NCBI GenBank assembly: GCA_007133145.1
Contig: SLNF01000113.1
Span: forward strand, 1-22,112
Origin: Nitriliruptorales bacterium
GTDB lineage: Bacteria > Actinomycetota > Nitriliruptoria > Euzebyales > Egibacteraceae
Length of the DNA stretch: 22,112 bases
Direction: 5' to 3'
Shown: piece after piece, positions 5,885-13,650 of the stretch
How positions within the stretch are numbered: the stretch's first letter is position 1
How the letters are laid out: every line of letters starts with the position of its first letter
The notes under the pieces: model-generated
The model's input: the letters and a program-made list of their open reading frames with translations, nothing else
Told to the model about the DNA's origin: nothing
The model's database searches: none
Made by a program: the position numbers and the translations under genes

Positions 5885-7129
5885 TCAGCGGCGCACCTGT
5901 CCGTCACCCTCGACGACGTACTTCGTCGTCGTGAGCTCGGCGAGGCCCATCGGTCCGCGGGCGTGCAGCTTCTGCGTGGAGATGCCGATCTCGGCGCCGA
6001 AGCCGAACTCGCCCCCGTCGGTGAAGCGGGTCGAGGCGTTGACCATGACCGCAGCCGCGTCGACCTCGGCGGTGAAGCGCCGGGCCGCGGCGCGGTCCTC
6101 GGTGACGATCGCCTCGGTGTGCCCGGTGCCGTGCGCGGCGACGTGGGCGATCGCCTCGTCGAGGCCGTCGACGACGCCGACGGCGAGGATGAGATCGAGG
6201 TACTCGGCGTCCCAGTCCTCCGCGGCGGCCGGGGTCATCGACGCGTGAGACCGGGCTCGCTCGTCGCCGCGCAGCTCGACCCCGGCGGCCGACAGCTCCG
6301 CGGCCAGGCGGGGCAGCGCCTCGCCAGCGACGTCGGCGTGCACGAGGAGCGTCTCGGCGGCGTTGCAGACGCTGGGACGGTGGGTCTTGGCGTTGACGAC
6401 GATCTCGACGGCGCGGTCGAGGTCGGCGGCACGGTCGACATAGACGTGACAGTTGCCGACGCCGGTCTCGATGACCGGCACCGAGGACTGCTCCACGACG
6501 GCGTTGATGAGCCCGGCGCCGCCCCGCGGAATGAGGAGGTCGACGAGCCCGCGAGCCCGACCGAGCTCGGCGACGCTGTCGCGGCTCGTGTCGGCGATGA
6601 GGCTCACGGCGTCGGCGGGCAGCCCCTGTCCTGCCAGCGCCTCGCGCAGGATCTCAGCGAGGGCGGTGTTGGAGTGGATCGCCGTGCGGGAGCCCCGCAG
6701 GACGCAGGCGTTGCCGCTCTTGACCGCGAGGCCAGCGGCGTCGACGGTGACGTTGGGCCGGCCCTCGTAGACCATCGCGACGACGCCGAGCGGCACCCGC
6801 ACCTGGAGGATCTCGAGGCCGTTGGGGCGGGTGAAGCCCCGCTCGACGACGCCGACGGGGTCGGGCAGGTCGATGAGCTCGCGCAGGGCCGCGGCGATGC
6901 CCTCGAGCCGCTCGGAGGTGAGGCTGAGACGGTCCTGCAGGGCCGTCGACACACCCTCTTCGCGAGCGGTCGCGAGATCGGTGGCGTTGGCCTCGAGCAC
7001 CCTTGCGTGACTGGCGTCGAGGGCCGCGGCCATCGCCTCCAGCGCGGCGTCACGCTGTGCGGCGGTGGCCTGGGCGAGCGCGGGCGCGGCGGCCTTGGCG
7101 GCGGCGCAGGCATCGCGGACGTCGGACAC
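5885..7129 (-). CDS. proA: Gamma-glutamyl phosphate reductase ProA
   Basis: ProA reduces gamma-glutamyl phosphate with NADPH to glutamate semialdehyde, the second step of proline synthesis. The 414-residue product matches the usual length. The aldehyde-dehydrogenase-like fold is shown by V-Y-E-G-R-P-N-V-T (121-129), G-S-R (146-148), T-G-V-G-N-C-H-V-Y (222-230) and the catalytic C255 within T-H-R-P-S-V-C-N-A-A-E-T. The frame is open far upstream, but the GTG at 7129 has AAGGAG (7142-7137) 7 nt ahead and gives the family start (S-D-V-R-D-A-C-A-A-A-K). It is separated from proB by an oppositely oriented gene, so the two proline genes are not one operon here. The two flanking genes, 7281 and proA, are divergent. 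Confidence 0.95.
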   Translation of the reverse strand: MSDVRDACAAAKAAAPALAQATAAQRDAALEAMAAALDASHARVLEANATDLATAREEGVSTALQDRLSLTSERLEGIAAALRELIDLPDPVGVVERGFTRPNGLEILQVRVPLGVVAMVYEGRPNVTVDAAGLAVKSGNACVLRGSRTAIHSNTALAEILREALAGQGLPADAVSLIADTSRDSVAELGRARGLVDLLIPRGGAGLINAVVEQSSVPVIETGVGNCHVYVDRAADLDRAVEIVVNAKTHRPSVCNAAETLLVHADVAGEALPRLAAELSAAGVELRGDERARSHASMTPAAAEDWDAEYLDLILAVGVVDGLDEAIAHVAAHGTGHTEAIVTEDRAAARRFTAEVDAAAVMVNASTRFTDGGEFGFGAEIGISTQKLHARGPMGLAELTTTKYVVEGDGQVRR

Positions 7130-7280
7130 GGAGAGGCTCCTTCGTCGAGGGCCCGCGCTCCCGGGGCAGCCGAGCAGCTGGCCAGCGCCGCGAGCGGCGG
7201 GGCGCGGCTCGTGGCATGGTAGCCGCTGGTGCGTCACACGGCGGCGCCGAAGGCGATCACAGGAGTCGAGGACCGAGGCG

Positions 7281-7781
7281 ATGGGCGACTTCGAGTCGGC
7301 ACTGCAGGCAAAGCTCGCGCGCAACGCCGAGCTCGCCAAGGAGCGTGCGCAGGCCGAGCAGGAGATGGACCGGCTCGAGCGCGAGGCCGCGGAGCGCGCC
7401 GAGCGCGAGGAGGCCGAGCGGCGCGCCGCCGCTCCCGCGCGCCACGGCGAGCTCGTCGACCGCCTCACCGAGGCCGCTGGGGCCCTCAAGGCCCACAGCC
7501 CGGAGAGCTTCGTCGTACGGATGGGCTGGACGGCCTCCGGCGAGGAGTTCATCGCGAAGATCTCCTCGCGCCGCCTCACGCCGGCGCGCTCGCTGTTCGT
7601 CGAGCTCGACCGCGAGGACGACGAGGTCCTCGTGCGCTGGCACTCCGAGCTCGGCAAGGCGCTCGAGCTCTGGCGGCTGCTCGAGGTCCGACCCGAGCTC
7701 ATCGACGAGCTCGTGCTCCAGGTCGCCGACCAGGACCTCTGGCGCGAGTCGTCCCGACCGCCGGCCTTCCCCGAGGCCTGA
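7281..7781 (+). CDS. Coiled-coil protein of unknown function (166 residues)
   Basis: The product begins M-G-D-F-E-S-A-L-Q and has a strongly charged coiled coil at about residues 8-50 (repeats of A-E-R, E-A-E, E-R-E), then a compact domain at about 60-155. That domain alternates beta-like stretches (S-F-V-V-R-M-G-W, E-F-I-A-K-I-S-S-R, S-L-F-V-E-L-D, E-V-L-V-R-W) and ends in helices (L-W-R-L-L-E-V-R-P-E-L-I-D-E-L). No signal peptide or membrane segment is visible, so it is probably cytoplasmic. ATG 7281 is preceded by GAGG at 7268-7271. It lies head-to-head with proA and tail-to-tail with proB, only 9 nt from the proB stop. Codon usage matches its neighbours. I do not recognise the family. Confidence 0.82.
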   Translation: MGDFESALQAKLARNAELAKERAQAEQEMDRLEREAAERAEREEAERRAAAPARHGELVDRLTEAAGALKAHSPESFVVRMGWTASGEEFIAKISSRRLTPARSLFVELDREDDEVLVRWHSELGKALELWRLLEVRPELIDELVLQVADQDLWRESSRPPAFPEA

Positions 7782-7790
7782 GACGAGGGC

Positions 7791-8888
7791 TCAGAGCAGC
7801 ACGAGCTGGTTGCGGTGGATCACGACCGCCTTGGAGCGGGGCGTGGAGACGTCGCGATCGTCGGCCCGCAGCGCCTCGACGCCTTCACGGTCGTAGCCGA
7901 CGAGCCCCCGGGCGATGAGCGCCCCGTCGGGGCCGCGCACGTCGACGGCGTCACCGGGGCGGAAGTCGCCCGCCGCGCCGGTGATGCCGACCGGCAGCAG
8001 CGAGGAGCCGCGGGACCGCAAGGCGTGCTCGGCGCCGGCGTCGACGCTCAGCGCCCCGCGCGGGGTCCGCGCGAACGCGATCCAGAGCTTGCGGCTCTCG
8101 GGCCGGTGCGAGGAGGGCGGGAACCACGTGCCGACCGCCGCCCCCGCCACGACGTCACCCACGACACCGGGGCGCCGGGCGCTGGCGATGACCGCGCTCG
8201 CGCCGCTGAACGTCGCGATGCGCGCCGCCTCGAGCTTCGAGGCGATCCCGCCGCTGCCGACCTCCGAGCCGGCCCGGCGGTCCCGGGGCACCTCGACGGC
8301 GTTGAGGTCGTCGACCCGGTCGATGAGCTCCCCGCTGCCGGCGACGTCGAGCAGCCCCTCGACGTCGGTGAGCAGGACGAGGAGGTGGGCGCCGAGCATG
8401 CTCGCGACGAGCGCAGCAAGCCGGTCGTTGTCGCCGAAGCGGAGCTCCTCGGTGGCGACGGTGTCGTTCTCGTTGACGATCGGCACCGCGCCGAGCTCCA
8501 GGAGGGTGTCGAAGGTGCTGCGGGCGTTGAGGTAGCGGGTGCGGTCGACGACGTCGTCGGGGGTGAGCAGCAGCTGTCCGCACGCGAGGCCATGCCCGGC
8601 GAAGCGGTCCTGGTAGGTGTGCAGCAGCAGGCCCTGCCCGACGCTTGCGGCCGCCTGCAGCTGTGGGAGATCGGTCGGCCGCCGGGCGAGGCCCAGCGGG
8701 CGCAGCCCCGCGGCGACCGCGCCACTCGAGACCAGGACGATCTCGCTGCCCTGCGCACGGACTCCGGCGAGCTGGTCGACGAGCGCAGCGGCCAGGTGCC
8801 GGTCGAGGTCACCCTCGGGCGTGCGCAGGCTCGAGGAGCCCACCTTGACGACGACCCGCGCCGGGCGGGGGAAGCGCGGCCGGCTCAT
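7791..8888 (-). CDS. proB: Glutamate 5-kinase ProB with PUA domain
   Basis: ProB phosphorylates glutamate with ATP, the committed and proline-inhibited step of proline synthesis. The 365-residue protein has the amino-acid-kinase domain with V-V-V-K15-V-G-S-S-S, V-S-S-G-A-V-A-A-G (53-61), I-V-N-E-N-D-T-V (137-144) and G-S-G-G-I-A-S-K (211-218), followed by a PUA domain from about 275 (G-A-L-S-V-D-A-G-A through A-V-V-I-H-R-N). This is the full-length two-domain type. Its ATG overlaps the obg stop (ATGA), so it is coupled to obg. The stop faces the stop of the coiled-coil gene. Confidence 0.96.
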   Translation of the reverse strand: MSRPRFPRPARVVVKVGSSSLRTPEGDLDRHLAAALVDQLAGVRAQGSEIVLVSSGAVAAGLRPLGLARRPTDLPQLQAAASVGQGLLLHTYQDRFAGHGLACGQLLLTPDDVVDRTRYLNARSTFDTLLELGAVPIVNENDTVATEELRFGDNDRLAALVASMLGAHLLVLLTDVEGLLDVAGSGELIDRVDDLNAVEVPRDRRAGSEVGSGGIASKLEAARIATFSGASAVIASARRPGVVGDVVAGAAVGTWFPPSSHRPESRKLWIAFARTPRGALSVDAGAEHALRSRGSSLLPVGITGAAGDFRPGDAVDVRGPDGALIARGLVGYDREGVEALRADDRDVSTPRSKAVVIHRNQLVLL

Positions 8889-10273
8889 GACCCGGCCTCC
8901 CCGCCGCCGCGGTCGTGCGCATCGGAGGTCTCGTCACCGGAGGCCGCGTCGGCCGCCGCCTCGGCGAGGGCGGCCCGCTCCTCGGGCGGGAGGGTGTCGA
9001 GCTCGGGGGCGAAGTCGAAGGCCACCCCCTCGAGGTCGACGGGATCACCCTCCCGCGCCCCTGCGGCGACGAGGGCGCGCTCGACGCCGGCCCGCGCGAG
9101 CCGTCCCGCGAGGTAGGCGACGGCCTCGTCGTTGTCGAAGTCGGTCATCGCGACCCAGCGGCGGACCTGCGGACCGCGGACGCGGAACCCGTCGTCGGCG
9201 CGTTCGACGACGAAGCCCTCCTCCGCCTGCGGACGCAGCACCGGGCGGGTCGTCGCCGACTCGGCCACGGCGCGCGGCTCCTCGGTCCGCAGCCGGGCGA
9301 CGAGCTCGGCGAGACGGCCGACGAGCGCCGGGATGCCCTCGCCGCTGACCGCGCTGCCGACGACGACCTCCCATCCCGCGTCCTCGAGGTCGGGCCGGAC
9401 GATCTCGGCGACCTCGCGGTCGGCGTCGACCTTGTTGAGCAGGACGATCGCCGGGCGCTCGAGGAGCTCGGGGGCATAGCGCGAGAGCTCGCGGAGCACG
9501 ACCTCTAGGTCCTCACGGGGATCGCGCTGGTCATGGCTCGCGCAGTCGAGCACGTGGACGAGGACCCTGGCCCGCTCGACGTGCCGCAGGAACGCGTGCC
9601 CGAGGCCACGGCCCTCGGCGGCCCCCTCGATGAGACCGGGCACGTCGGCGACGACGAGGTCGACGTCGTCGTGACGGACGACGCCGAGCGCCGGTGAGAG
9701 CGTCGTGAAGGGGTAGTCGGCGATCTTCGGGCGAGCGGCGGAGATGCGCGAGATGAGCGAGGACTTGCCGACGTTGGGGAAGCCCACGAGGGCGACGTCG
9801 GCGGCGAGCTTGAGCTCGAGCACGAGCCAGCGCTCCTCCCCGGGCTCGCCGAGCTCGTGGAACCGCGGGCTGCGCCGGCGCGCGGTGCGGAACGCCGCGT
9901 TGCCGCGGCCGCCGCGCCCGCCCCTGGCGACGACGACCTCGTCGCCGGCAGCCGCGAGGTCGGCGAGCGGCACGCCGTCGGTGTCGCTCACGACGGTGCC
10001 GACGGGCACGAGGAGGACCTCGTCCTGCCCGTCAGCGCCCTTGCGGCGATCCCCCGACCCGTGACGGCCCCGGGTGGCGGCACGGTGGGGCCGGTGGTGG
10101 TAGTCGACGAGGCTCGCGAGGTCCTCGCTCGCCCGCACGACCACGGAGCCACCCTCGCCCCCGTCGCCGCCGTCGGGCGGACCCTTCGGCTCGTAGGGCT
10201 GGCGGAAGAAGGACGTCACGCCGTCGCCGCCGCGACCCGCCTTCGCATGGACCTTGACTTCGTCGATGAACAC
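8885..10273 (-). CDS. obg: GTPase ObgE/CgtA
   Basis: Obg is an essential GTPase that helps late 50S assembly and stress control. The 462-residue protein shows the glycine-rich Obg fold (about 1-157, with G-R-G-G-D-G, G-D-G-G-E-G-G and R-G-G-R-G-G-R-G-N), the G domain with G1 G-F-P-N-V-G-K-S (164-171), switch I P-F-T-T-L, G3 D-V-P-G (210-213), G4 N-K-V-D (280-283) and G5 S-A-V-S-G (307-311), and a C-terminal OCT domain (about 340-430) before an acidic tail. The GTG start at 10273 gives the invariant F-I-D-E-V start and lies 8 nt after a TAGGCT box, so it is probably leaderless and transcribed apart from rplU-rpmA, from which a plus-strand gene separates it. Confidence 0.97.
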   Translation of the reverse strand: MFIDEVKVHAKAGRGGDGVTSFFRQPYEPKGPPDGGDGGEGGSVVVRASEDLASLVDYHHRPHRAATRGRHGSGDRRKGADGQDEVLLVPVGTVVSDTDGVPLADLAAAGDEVVVARGGRGGRGNAAFRTARRRSPRFHELGEPGEERWLVLELKLAADVALVGFPNVGKSSLISRISAARPKIADYPFTTLSPALGVVRHDDVDLVVADVPGLIEGAAEGRGLGHAFLRHVERARVLVHVLDCASHDQRDPREDLEVVLRELSRYAPELLERPAIVLLNKVDADREVAEIVRPDLEDAGWEVVVGSAVSGEGIPALVGRLAELVARLRTEEPRAVAESATTRPVLRPQAEEGFVVERADDGFRVRGPQVRRWVAMTDFDNDEAVAYLAGRLARAGVERALVAAGAREGDPVDLEGVAFDFAPELDTLPPEERAALAEAAADAASGDETSDAHDRGGGEAGS

Positions 10274-10281
10274 CGTCTGCC

Positions 10282-10287
10282 AGCCTA
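10282..10287 (-). promoter_or_regulatory. -10 box of obg-proB, predicted leaderless
   Basis: TAGGCT (10287-10282) ends 8 nt before the obg GTG. No ribosome-binding site lies between, so the transcript should start at or beside the start codon. No clear -35 is seen. Confidence 0.55.
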
Positions 10288-10371
10288 CTCGGGTCGGAGC
10301 GCAGGGAACCTGCAGAGGCCGAAGGGCATGGCCGCGGCGGGTGGGGCACCCTGGCGGTCAACGCCCACCGT

Positions 10372-10390
10372 CCGCAGCCGTGGGCTGCGG
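10372..10390 (+). repeat. 19-nt dyad upstream of the small membrane protein gene
   Basis: CCGCAGCC (10372-10379) and GGCTGCGG (10383-10390) are perfect inverted copies around GTG. The element ends 9 nt before the ribosome-binding site GGAGG (10400-10404). It may be an operator or an mRNA hairpin. Confidence 0.4.
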
Positions 10391-10412
10391 CACGTCCCCG
10401 GAGGACATGACC

Positions 10413-10775
10413 ATGCGCGAAGGCCCACTCGCCGGGCATCTCGCGATCCGCTTCGGGCTCGGCCTCGCCGGCTGGATCAGCCCGACCTCGGCGGCACGCC
10501 TCATCGGCCTCGACCCGCAGCGGGAGACCGCCGTGGCCTGGACCGGACGCCTCTACGCCACCCGCGAGCTCGTCATCGGAGGGGCGATCGCCACCGCGGA
10601 CGCCGACGCGCGGCGCGGGCTGTTGCGATGGGCGGCGGCGATGAACCTCGCCGACGCCGTCGTGCTCGGGGCGGCCGGGCTGCGCGGGCGTCTGCCGAAG
10701 GCCGCAGCCGTGCCGAGCGTCGCGCTCGCGCTGGCCTCGGCAGGGCTGGCGCGGCAAGCGGCCGCAGGGTCGTGA
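10413..10775 (+). CDS. Small multi-pass membrane protein, DUF4267-like
   Basis: The 120-residue product has about four hydrophobic segments (near 9-25, 50-64, 74-90 and 97-115) and almost no soluble part. The pattern R-x-G-L-G-L-A-x-W-I-S-P near the start, then G-L-D and R-L-Y-A-T-R-E-L-V-I-G in the middle, resembles small actinobacterial membrane proteins of the DUF4267 type; that assignment is by pattern only. Two ATGs compete: 10407 leaves 2 nt after GGAGG, while 10413 leaves 8 nt, so 10413 was chosen. It sits on the opposite strand between obg and rpmA, breaking the usual rpmA-obg adjacency. Function unknown. Confidence 0.75.
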   Translation: MREGPLAGHLAIRFGLGLAGWISPTSAARLIGLDPQRETAVAWTGRLYATRELVIGGAIATADADARRGLLRWAAAMNLADAVVLGAAGLRGRLPKAAAVPSVALALASAGLARQAAAGS

Positions 10776-10824
10776 CCGCTGGCGGCCCACGGGCCACGCG
10801 GCCGCGTCGCCGGCGCGGGTGCCC

Positions 10825-11076
10825 CTAGGCTTCGTCGACCTCGGCGAACTTGCGCTTGCCGCTCGTGCGGAACGACACCGTGCCGTCGGTGAGGGCGAAG
10901 AGCGTGTCGTCGCCCCCGCGCCCGACGTTGGCGCCGGGGTGGATCTTCGTGCCGCGCTGGCGGACGAGAATCGTCCCGGCGGTCACTGTCTGGCCGCCGT
11001 AGCGCTTCACGCCGAGCATCTTGGGGTTGGAGTCACGACCGTTGTCGGTCGAGCCACCGCCCTTCTTCGTTGACAT
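10825..11076 (-). CDS. rpmA: 50S ribosomal protein L27
   Basis: The 83-residue product starts M-S-T-K-K-G-G-G-S-T and continues N-G-R-D-S-N-P-K-M-L-G-V-K-R-Y-G-G-Q, the hallmark of L27, whose N-terminus reaches the peptidyl-transferase centre. It lacks the cleaved N-terminal extension found in Firmicutes. The ribosome-binding site AGGAGGA overlaps the rplU stop codon, so L27 is translated right after L21, 10 nt downstream. The C-terminus is slightly acidic (E-V-D-E-A). Confidence 0.97.
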   Translation of the reverse strand: MSTKKGGGSTDNGRDSNPKMLGVKRYGGQTVTAGTILVRQRGTKIHPGANVGRGGDDTLFALTDGTVSFRTSGKRKFAEVDEA

Positions 11077-11086
11077 GGCGCTCCTC

Positions 11087-11398
11087 CTAGCCGGTGATCG
11101 CGTCGACGCGGATCCGCGTCAGGTGCTGGCGATGACCCTTCTTGCGGCGGTAGCCGGTCTTGTTGCGGTAGGTGAAGACCGTGAGCTTGGGCCCGCGGCG
11201 CTCCTCGACAACGCTCGCGGCCACGCGGGCCCCCTCGAGCGCGTCGGCGCCGACGGTCACCGAGCCGTCGTCGGCGACGAGCATGACCGGACGCAGCGAC
11301 ACCGTGCCGTCGTCGTCGGCCTCGAGGCGCTCGACGTCGAGGGTGTCACCCTCCTCGACGCGGTACTGCTTGCCACCTGTGGCGATGACGGCGTACAT
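11087..11398 (-). CDS. rplU: 50S ribosomal protein L21
   Basis: This 103-residue protein binds 23S rRNA. Family marks are the start M-Y-A-V-I-A-T-G-G-K-Q-Y-R-V, the middle V-L-L-type strand region, and the end K-x-G-Y-R-R-K-K-G-H-R-Q-x-x-T-x-I-x-V. The ATG at 11398 has AGGAGA (11410-11405) just upstream and gives the exact family start; further upstream in-frame codons reach into the promoter and are not used. First gene of the rplU-rpmA transcript. In this lineage no ysxB-like protease gene lies between the two, consistent with L27 having no extension. Confidence 0.97.
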   Translation of the reverse strand: MYAVIATGGKQYRVEEGDTLDVERLEADDDGTVSLRPVMLVADDGSVTVGADALEGARVAASVVEERRGPKLTVFTYRNKTGYRRKKGHRQHLTRIRVDAITG

Positions 11399-11522
11399 CG
11401 CGGCTCTCCTGCGTACGGTCGCGCAGCGGCGCGACGGGGACTGGTGCATCGGTCGGTCGGCGTGGGTCGCCGGTGGGGCGGGACACGGCCGCGGGCAGGG
11501 CCGCACGCGACGCTCGCGCCGA
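11399..11522 (-). promoter_or_regulatory. rplU leader with hairpin next to the ribosome-binding site
   Basis: The promoter position predicts an untranslated leader of about 120 nt. It holds a perfect 7-bp hairpin with a 4-nt loop at 11418-11435 (arms GTCGCGC and GCGCGAC), 7 nt upstream of the AGGAGA ribosome-binding site. Ribosomal protein leaders often bind their own product; here that is inference from position only. Confidence 0.4.
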
Positions 11523-11528
11523 CCCCTG

Positions 11529-11557
11529 AGTGTAGGCTCGGGGGCCGACCCCGTCAA
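11529..11557 (-). promoter_or_regulatory. Sigma70-type promoter of rplU-rpmA
   Basis: TTGACG (11557-11552) and TACACT (11534-11529) are separated by exactly 17 nt. It starts 17 nt after the rne stop, so the ribosomal protein genes have their own strong promoter. This is the best-formed promoter in the window. Confidence 0.8.
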
Positions 11558-11574
11558 CGCGGACGGACGCGCGC

Positions 11575-13650
11575 TCAGCCGAGGTCGACGATCTTTGCGC
11601 CCCGTCCCTCGCAGCAGTCGCAGGTCTCGGTGAAGGACTCCGTCAACCCCTGGCTCACGTTCTTGCGCGTCATCTGGACGAGCCCGAGCTTCGAGATCTC
11701 CATGACGCGCGACTTCGTCTTGTCGCGGGCGAGCTCACGGCGGAAGCGCTTGAGGACCTCCTCGCGGTTGGCCGGCACGATCATGTCGACGAAGTCGATG
11801 ACGATGATCCCGCCCATGTCGCGCAGCCGCAGCTGCCGGGCGATCTCGTCGGCGGCCTCGAGGTTGTTGCGCAGCACGGTCTCCTCGAGGTTGTCCTTGC
11901 CCACGAAGCGTCCGGTGTTGACGTCGATGACCCACATCGCCTCGGTCTTCTCGATGATGAGGTAGCCGCCGGACTTGAGCCACACCTTCTTCTCGAGGCC
12001 CCGGCGGATCTGCGTCGTGACGTCGTAGGCGTCGAAGAGGGACTCCTCGCCCTCGTGAACGCTGACCTTGTCCACGTGCTCGGGGCTCACGTCGGCGAGG
12101 TAGGCACGGACCTCCTCGCCGAGCTCGGCCGAGTCGACGACGAGCTCGGTGTACTCCGGCCCGAAGATGTCGCGGATCACACGGATGACGAGGTCGGGCT
12201 CGGTGTAGACCGCCTCGAGGGCCTTGGCCTTCTCCGCACGCTTCTGGACCTTCTCCCAGCGAGTGACGAGCCGGGAGACGTCGGCCTCGAGCGCCTCCCG
12301 GCTCGCGCCCTCCGCCGCCGTGCGCACGATGAGGCCGAAGCCCTCCGGTCGGATCTCGCCAAGGATGCTCCGCAGGCGGTCGCGCTCCTCGTCGGTGAGC
12401 TTCCGGCTGATGCCAAGCATCCCCTCACCGGGGGCGAGGACGCAGAAGCGGCCGGCGAGCGAGAGGCTCTGGGTCAGCCGCGCGCCCTTCGTGCCCATCG
12501 CGTCCTTGGTGACCTGGACAAGCACGGACTGGCCGGGCTTGAGGGTCTGCTCGATGCGCGGCACGTCGCCGTCGAGGTCGGCTTCGTCGTAGTCGACCTC
12601 CCCCGCGTAGAGCACACCGTTGCGGCCCTGGCCGATGTCGACGAACGCCGCCTCCATCCCGGGCAGGACGTTCTGCACCCGCCCCTTGTAGATGTTCCCG
12701 ACGATCGAGGCGTCCTCCTTGCGCGTGACGTAGTGCTCGACGAGGTCCCGCTCCTCGAGCACCGCGAGCTGGGTGCGCTGCTCGCCCACGTTGACGAGCA
12801 TCCGCCGCGGCGGCCCCTCGGTGATGGCCCGGCGGGTCTCCTCCGACACCCCGCCGTGGGGGCGGCCTCCGCGGCCACGGCCCTGACCACTGCGTCGACG
12901 CGAGGAGCGCTGGCCCCGCCGCCCGGCGGCGGTCCGCGTCGCGGGCCGGCGTTGGCCGCCCTCGTTGCCGTCCCCCTCGGCAGGAGGCGCCTCGGCGGGA
13001 GGCTCCGCGGCGGCCTCCTCCTGCGCCGAGACGTCCGCGGCGCGCTGCTCGTCGGAGGTCTCCGCACCCGCCGTTGCCGGCGCGCCGTCGCCGCCCCCCT
13101 GGGCACCGGAGGACCCCGACCCACCCCGGCCACGACCACCACGCCGTCCACGCCCGCCACGGCGGCCGCGACGCCCGCGACGGCGGACCTTCGCCTCGTC
13201 CCGGTCGCCGTCGCTCTCGGCGGAGGCCTCGGCACCCGCCTCGTCGGCCCCGGCGGCGGTGGAGGCGTCGGACTCGGATTCGGCCGAGGCGGCCGCTTCG
13301 TCGTCGGCACCCGCCTCGTCGGCCCCGGCGGCGGTGGAGGCGTCGGGCTCGGCGTCATCGCCTGAGGTCTCTGCCGGGAGCGCAGCAACCTCGGTGGCAT
13401 GCTCGTCGGTGCTCGCCGTGCTCCCGCTCCCTCCCTCGGCGTCCTCGCCGCCGGCGTCCGACGCGGAGGGCTCGGCCTCGGCGTCCACTCCGCCGGGGCC
13501 GTCGGCGTCGGGCTCGGACGCGGCGGCCTCGGCGTCGGCGGGCGACGGGTCGACCTCAGCGCGGCGCGTGCGGGTGCGGGTGCGCACCCGGGTGCGCGAC
13601 GCCGCGGTCGTCGTCTCCTCGTTCTCGGGGGGCTGCTGGCTGTCGGTCAC
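11575..13650 (-). CDS. rne: Ribonuclease E/G with long acidic and Arg/Gly-rich N-terminal extension
   Basis: The 691-residue protein processes rRNA and tRNA precursors and starts mRNA decay. The catalytic half begins near 282 (R-R-M-L-V-N), followed by the S1 domain (about 310-400), and the DNase I-like site with D576 (V-I-D-V-N-T-G) and D619 (I-V-I-D-F), 43 residues apart as in E. coli RNase E. The Zn-link is C677-D-C-C680-E-G-R-G. Residues 1-280 are low-complexity: an acidic Ala/Glu/Asp region with an internal 25-residue duplication, an R-G-rich block (155-177) and a second basic block (234-265), probably for RNA or partner binding. It ends 11 residues after the Zn-link with no C-terminal scaffold. 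The GTG start at 13650 overlaps the upstream DUF2344 frame by 95 nt; a later start is possible. Confidence 0.93.
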   Translation of the reverse strand: MTDSQQPPENEETTTAASRTRVRTRTRTRRAEVDPSPADAEAAASEPDADGPGGVDAEAEPSASDAGGEDAEGGSGSTASTDEHATEVAALPAETSGDDAEPDASTAAGADEAGADDEAAASAESESDASTAAGADEAGAEASAESDGDRDEAKVRRRGRRGRRGGRGRRGGRGRGGSGSSGAQGGGDGAPATAGAETSDEQRAADVSAQEEAAAEPPAEAPPAEGDGNEGGQRRPATRTAAGRRGQRSSRRRSGQGRGRGGRPHGGVSEETRRAITEGPPRRMLVNVGEQRTQLAVLEERDLVEHYVTRKEDASIVGNIYKGRVQNVLPGMEAAFVDIGQGRNGVLYAGEVDYDEADLDGDVPRIEQTLKPGQSVLVQVTKDAMGTKGARLTQSLSLAGRFCVLAPGEGMLGISRKLTDEERDRLRSILGEIRPEGFGLIVRTAAEGASREALEADVSRLVTRWEKVQKRAEKAKALEAVYTEPDLVIRVIRDIFGPEYTELVVDSAELGEEVRAYLADVSPEHVDKVSVHEGEESLFDAYDVTTQIRRGLEKKVWLKSGGYLIIEKTEAMWVIDVNTGRFVGKDNLEETVLRNNLEAADEIARQLRLRDMGGIIVIDFVDMIVPANREEVLKRFRRELARDKTKSRVMEISKLGLVQMTRKNVSQGLTESFTETCDCCEGRGAKIVDLG
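13229..13346 (-). repeat. 43-nt direct repeats inside rne
   Basis: Two identical 43-nt copies, 13229-13271 and 13304-13346, lie 75 nt apart (25 codons, in frame). They encode the repeated D-A-S-T-A-A-G-A-D-E-A-G-A segments of the acidic N-terminal region and could recombine to change its length. Confidence 0.85.

Noticed and set aside
5261..7222. Long plus-strand open frame (653 codons) opposite nadD and proA
   Set aside because: It is the complement of two clear enzymes; its product is V/G/D/E-rich with no domain, as expected for the antisense frame of GC-rich genes.
10784..10807. Short GC palindromes between the DUF4267-like gene and rpmA as a terminator
   Set aside because: Stems of 5 bp with 2-nt loops and no T-tract; such palindromes are expected by chance at this GC content.
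12055..13365. Plus-strand open frame opposite rne
   Set aside because: It mirrors the RNase E codons and has no ribosome-binding site or recognisable fold.
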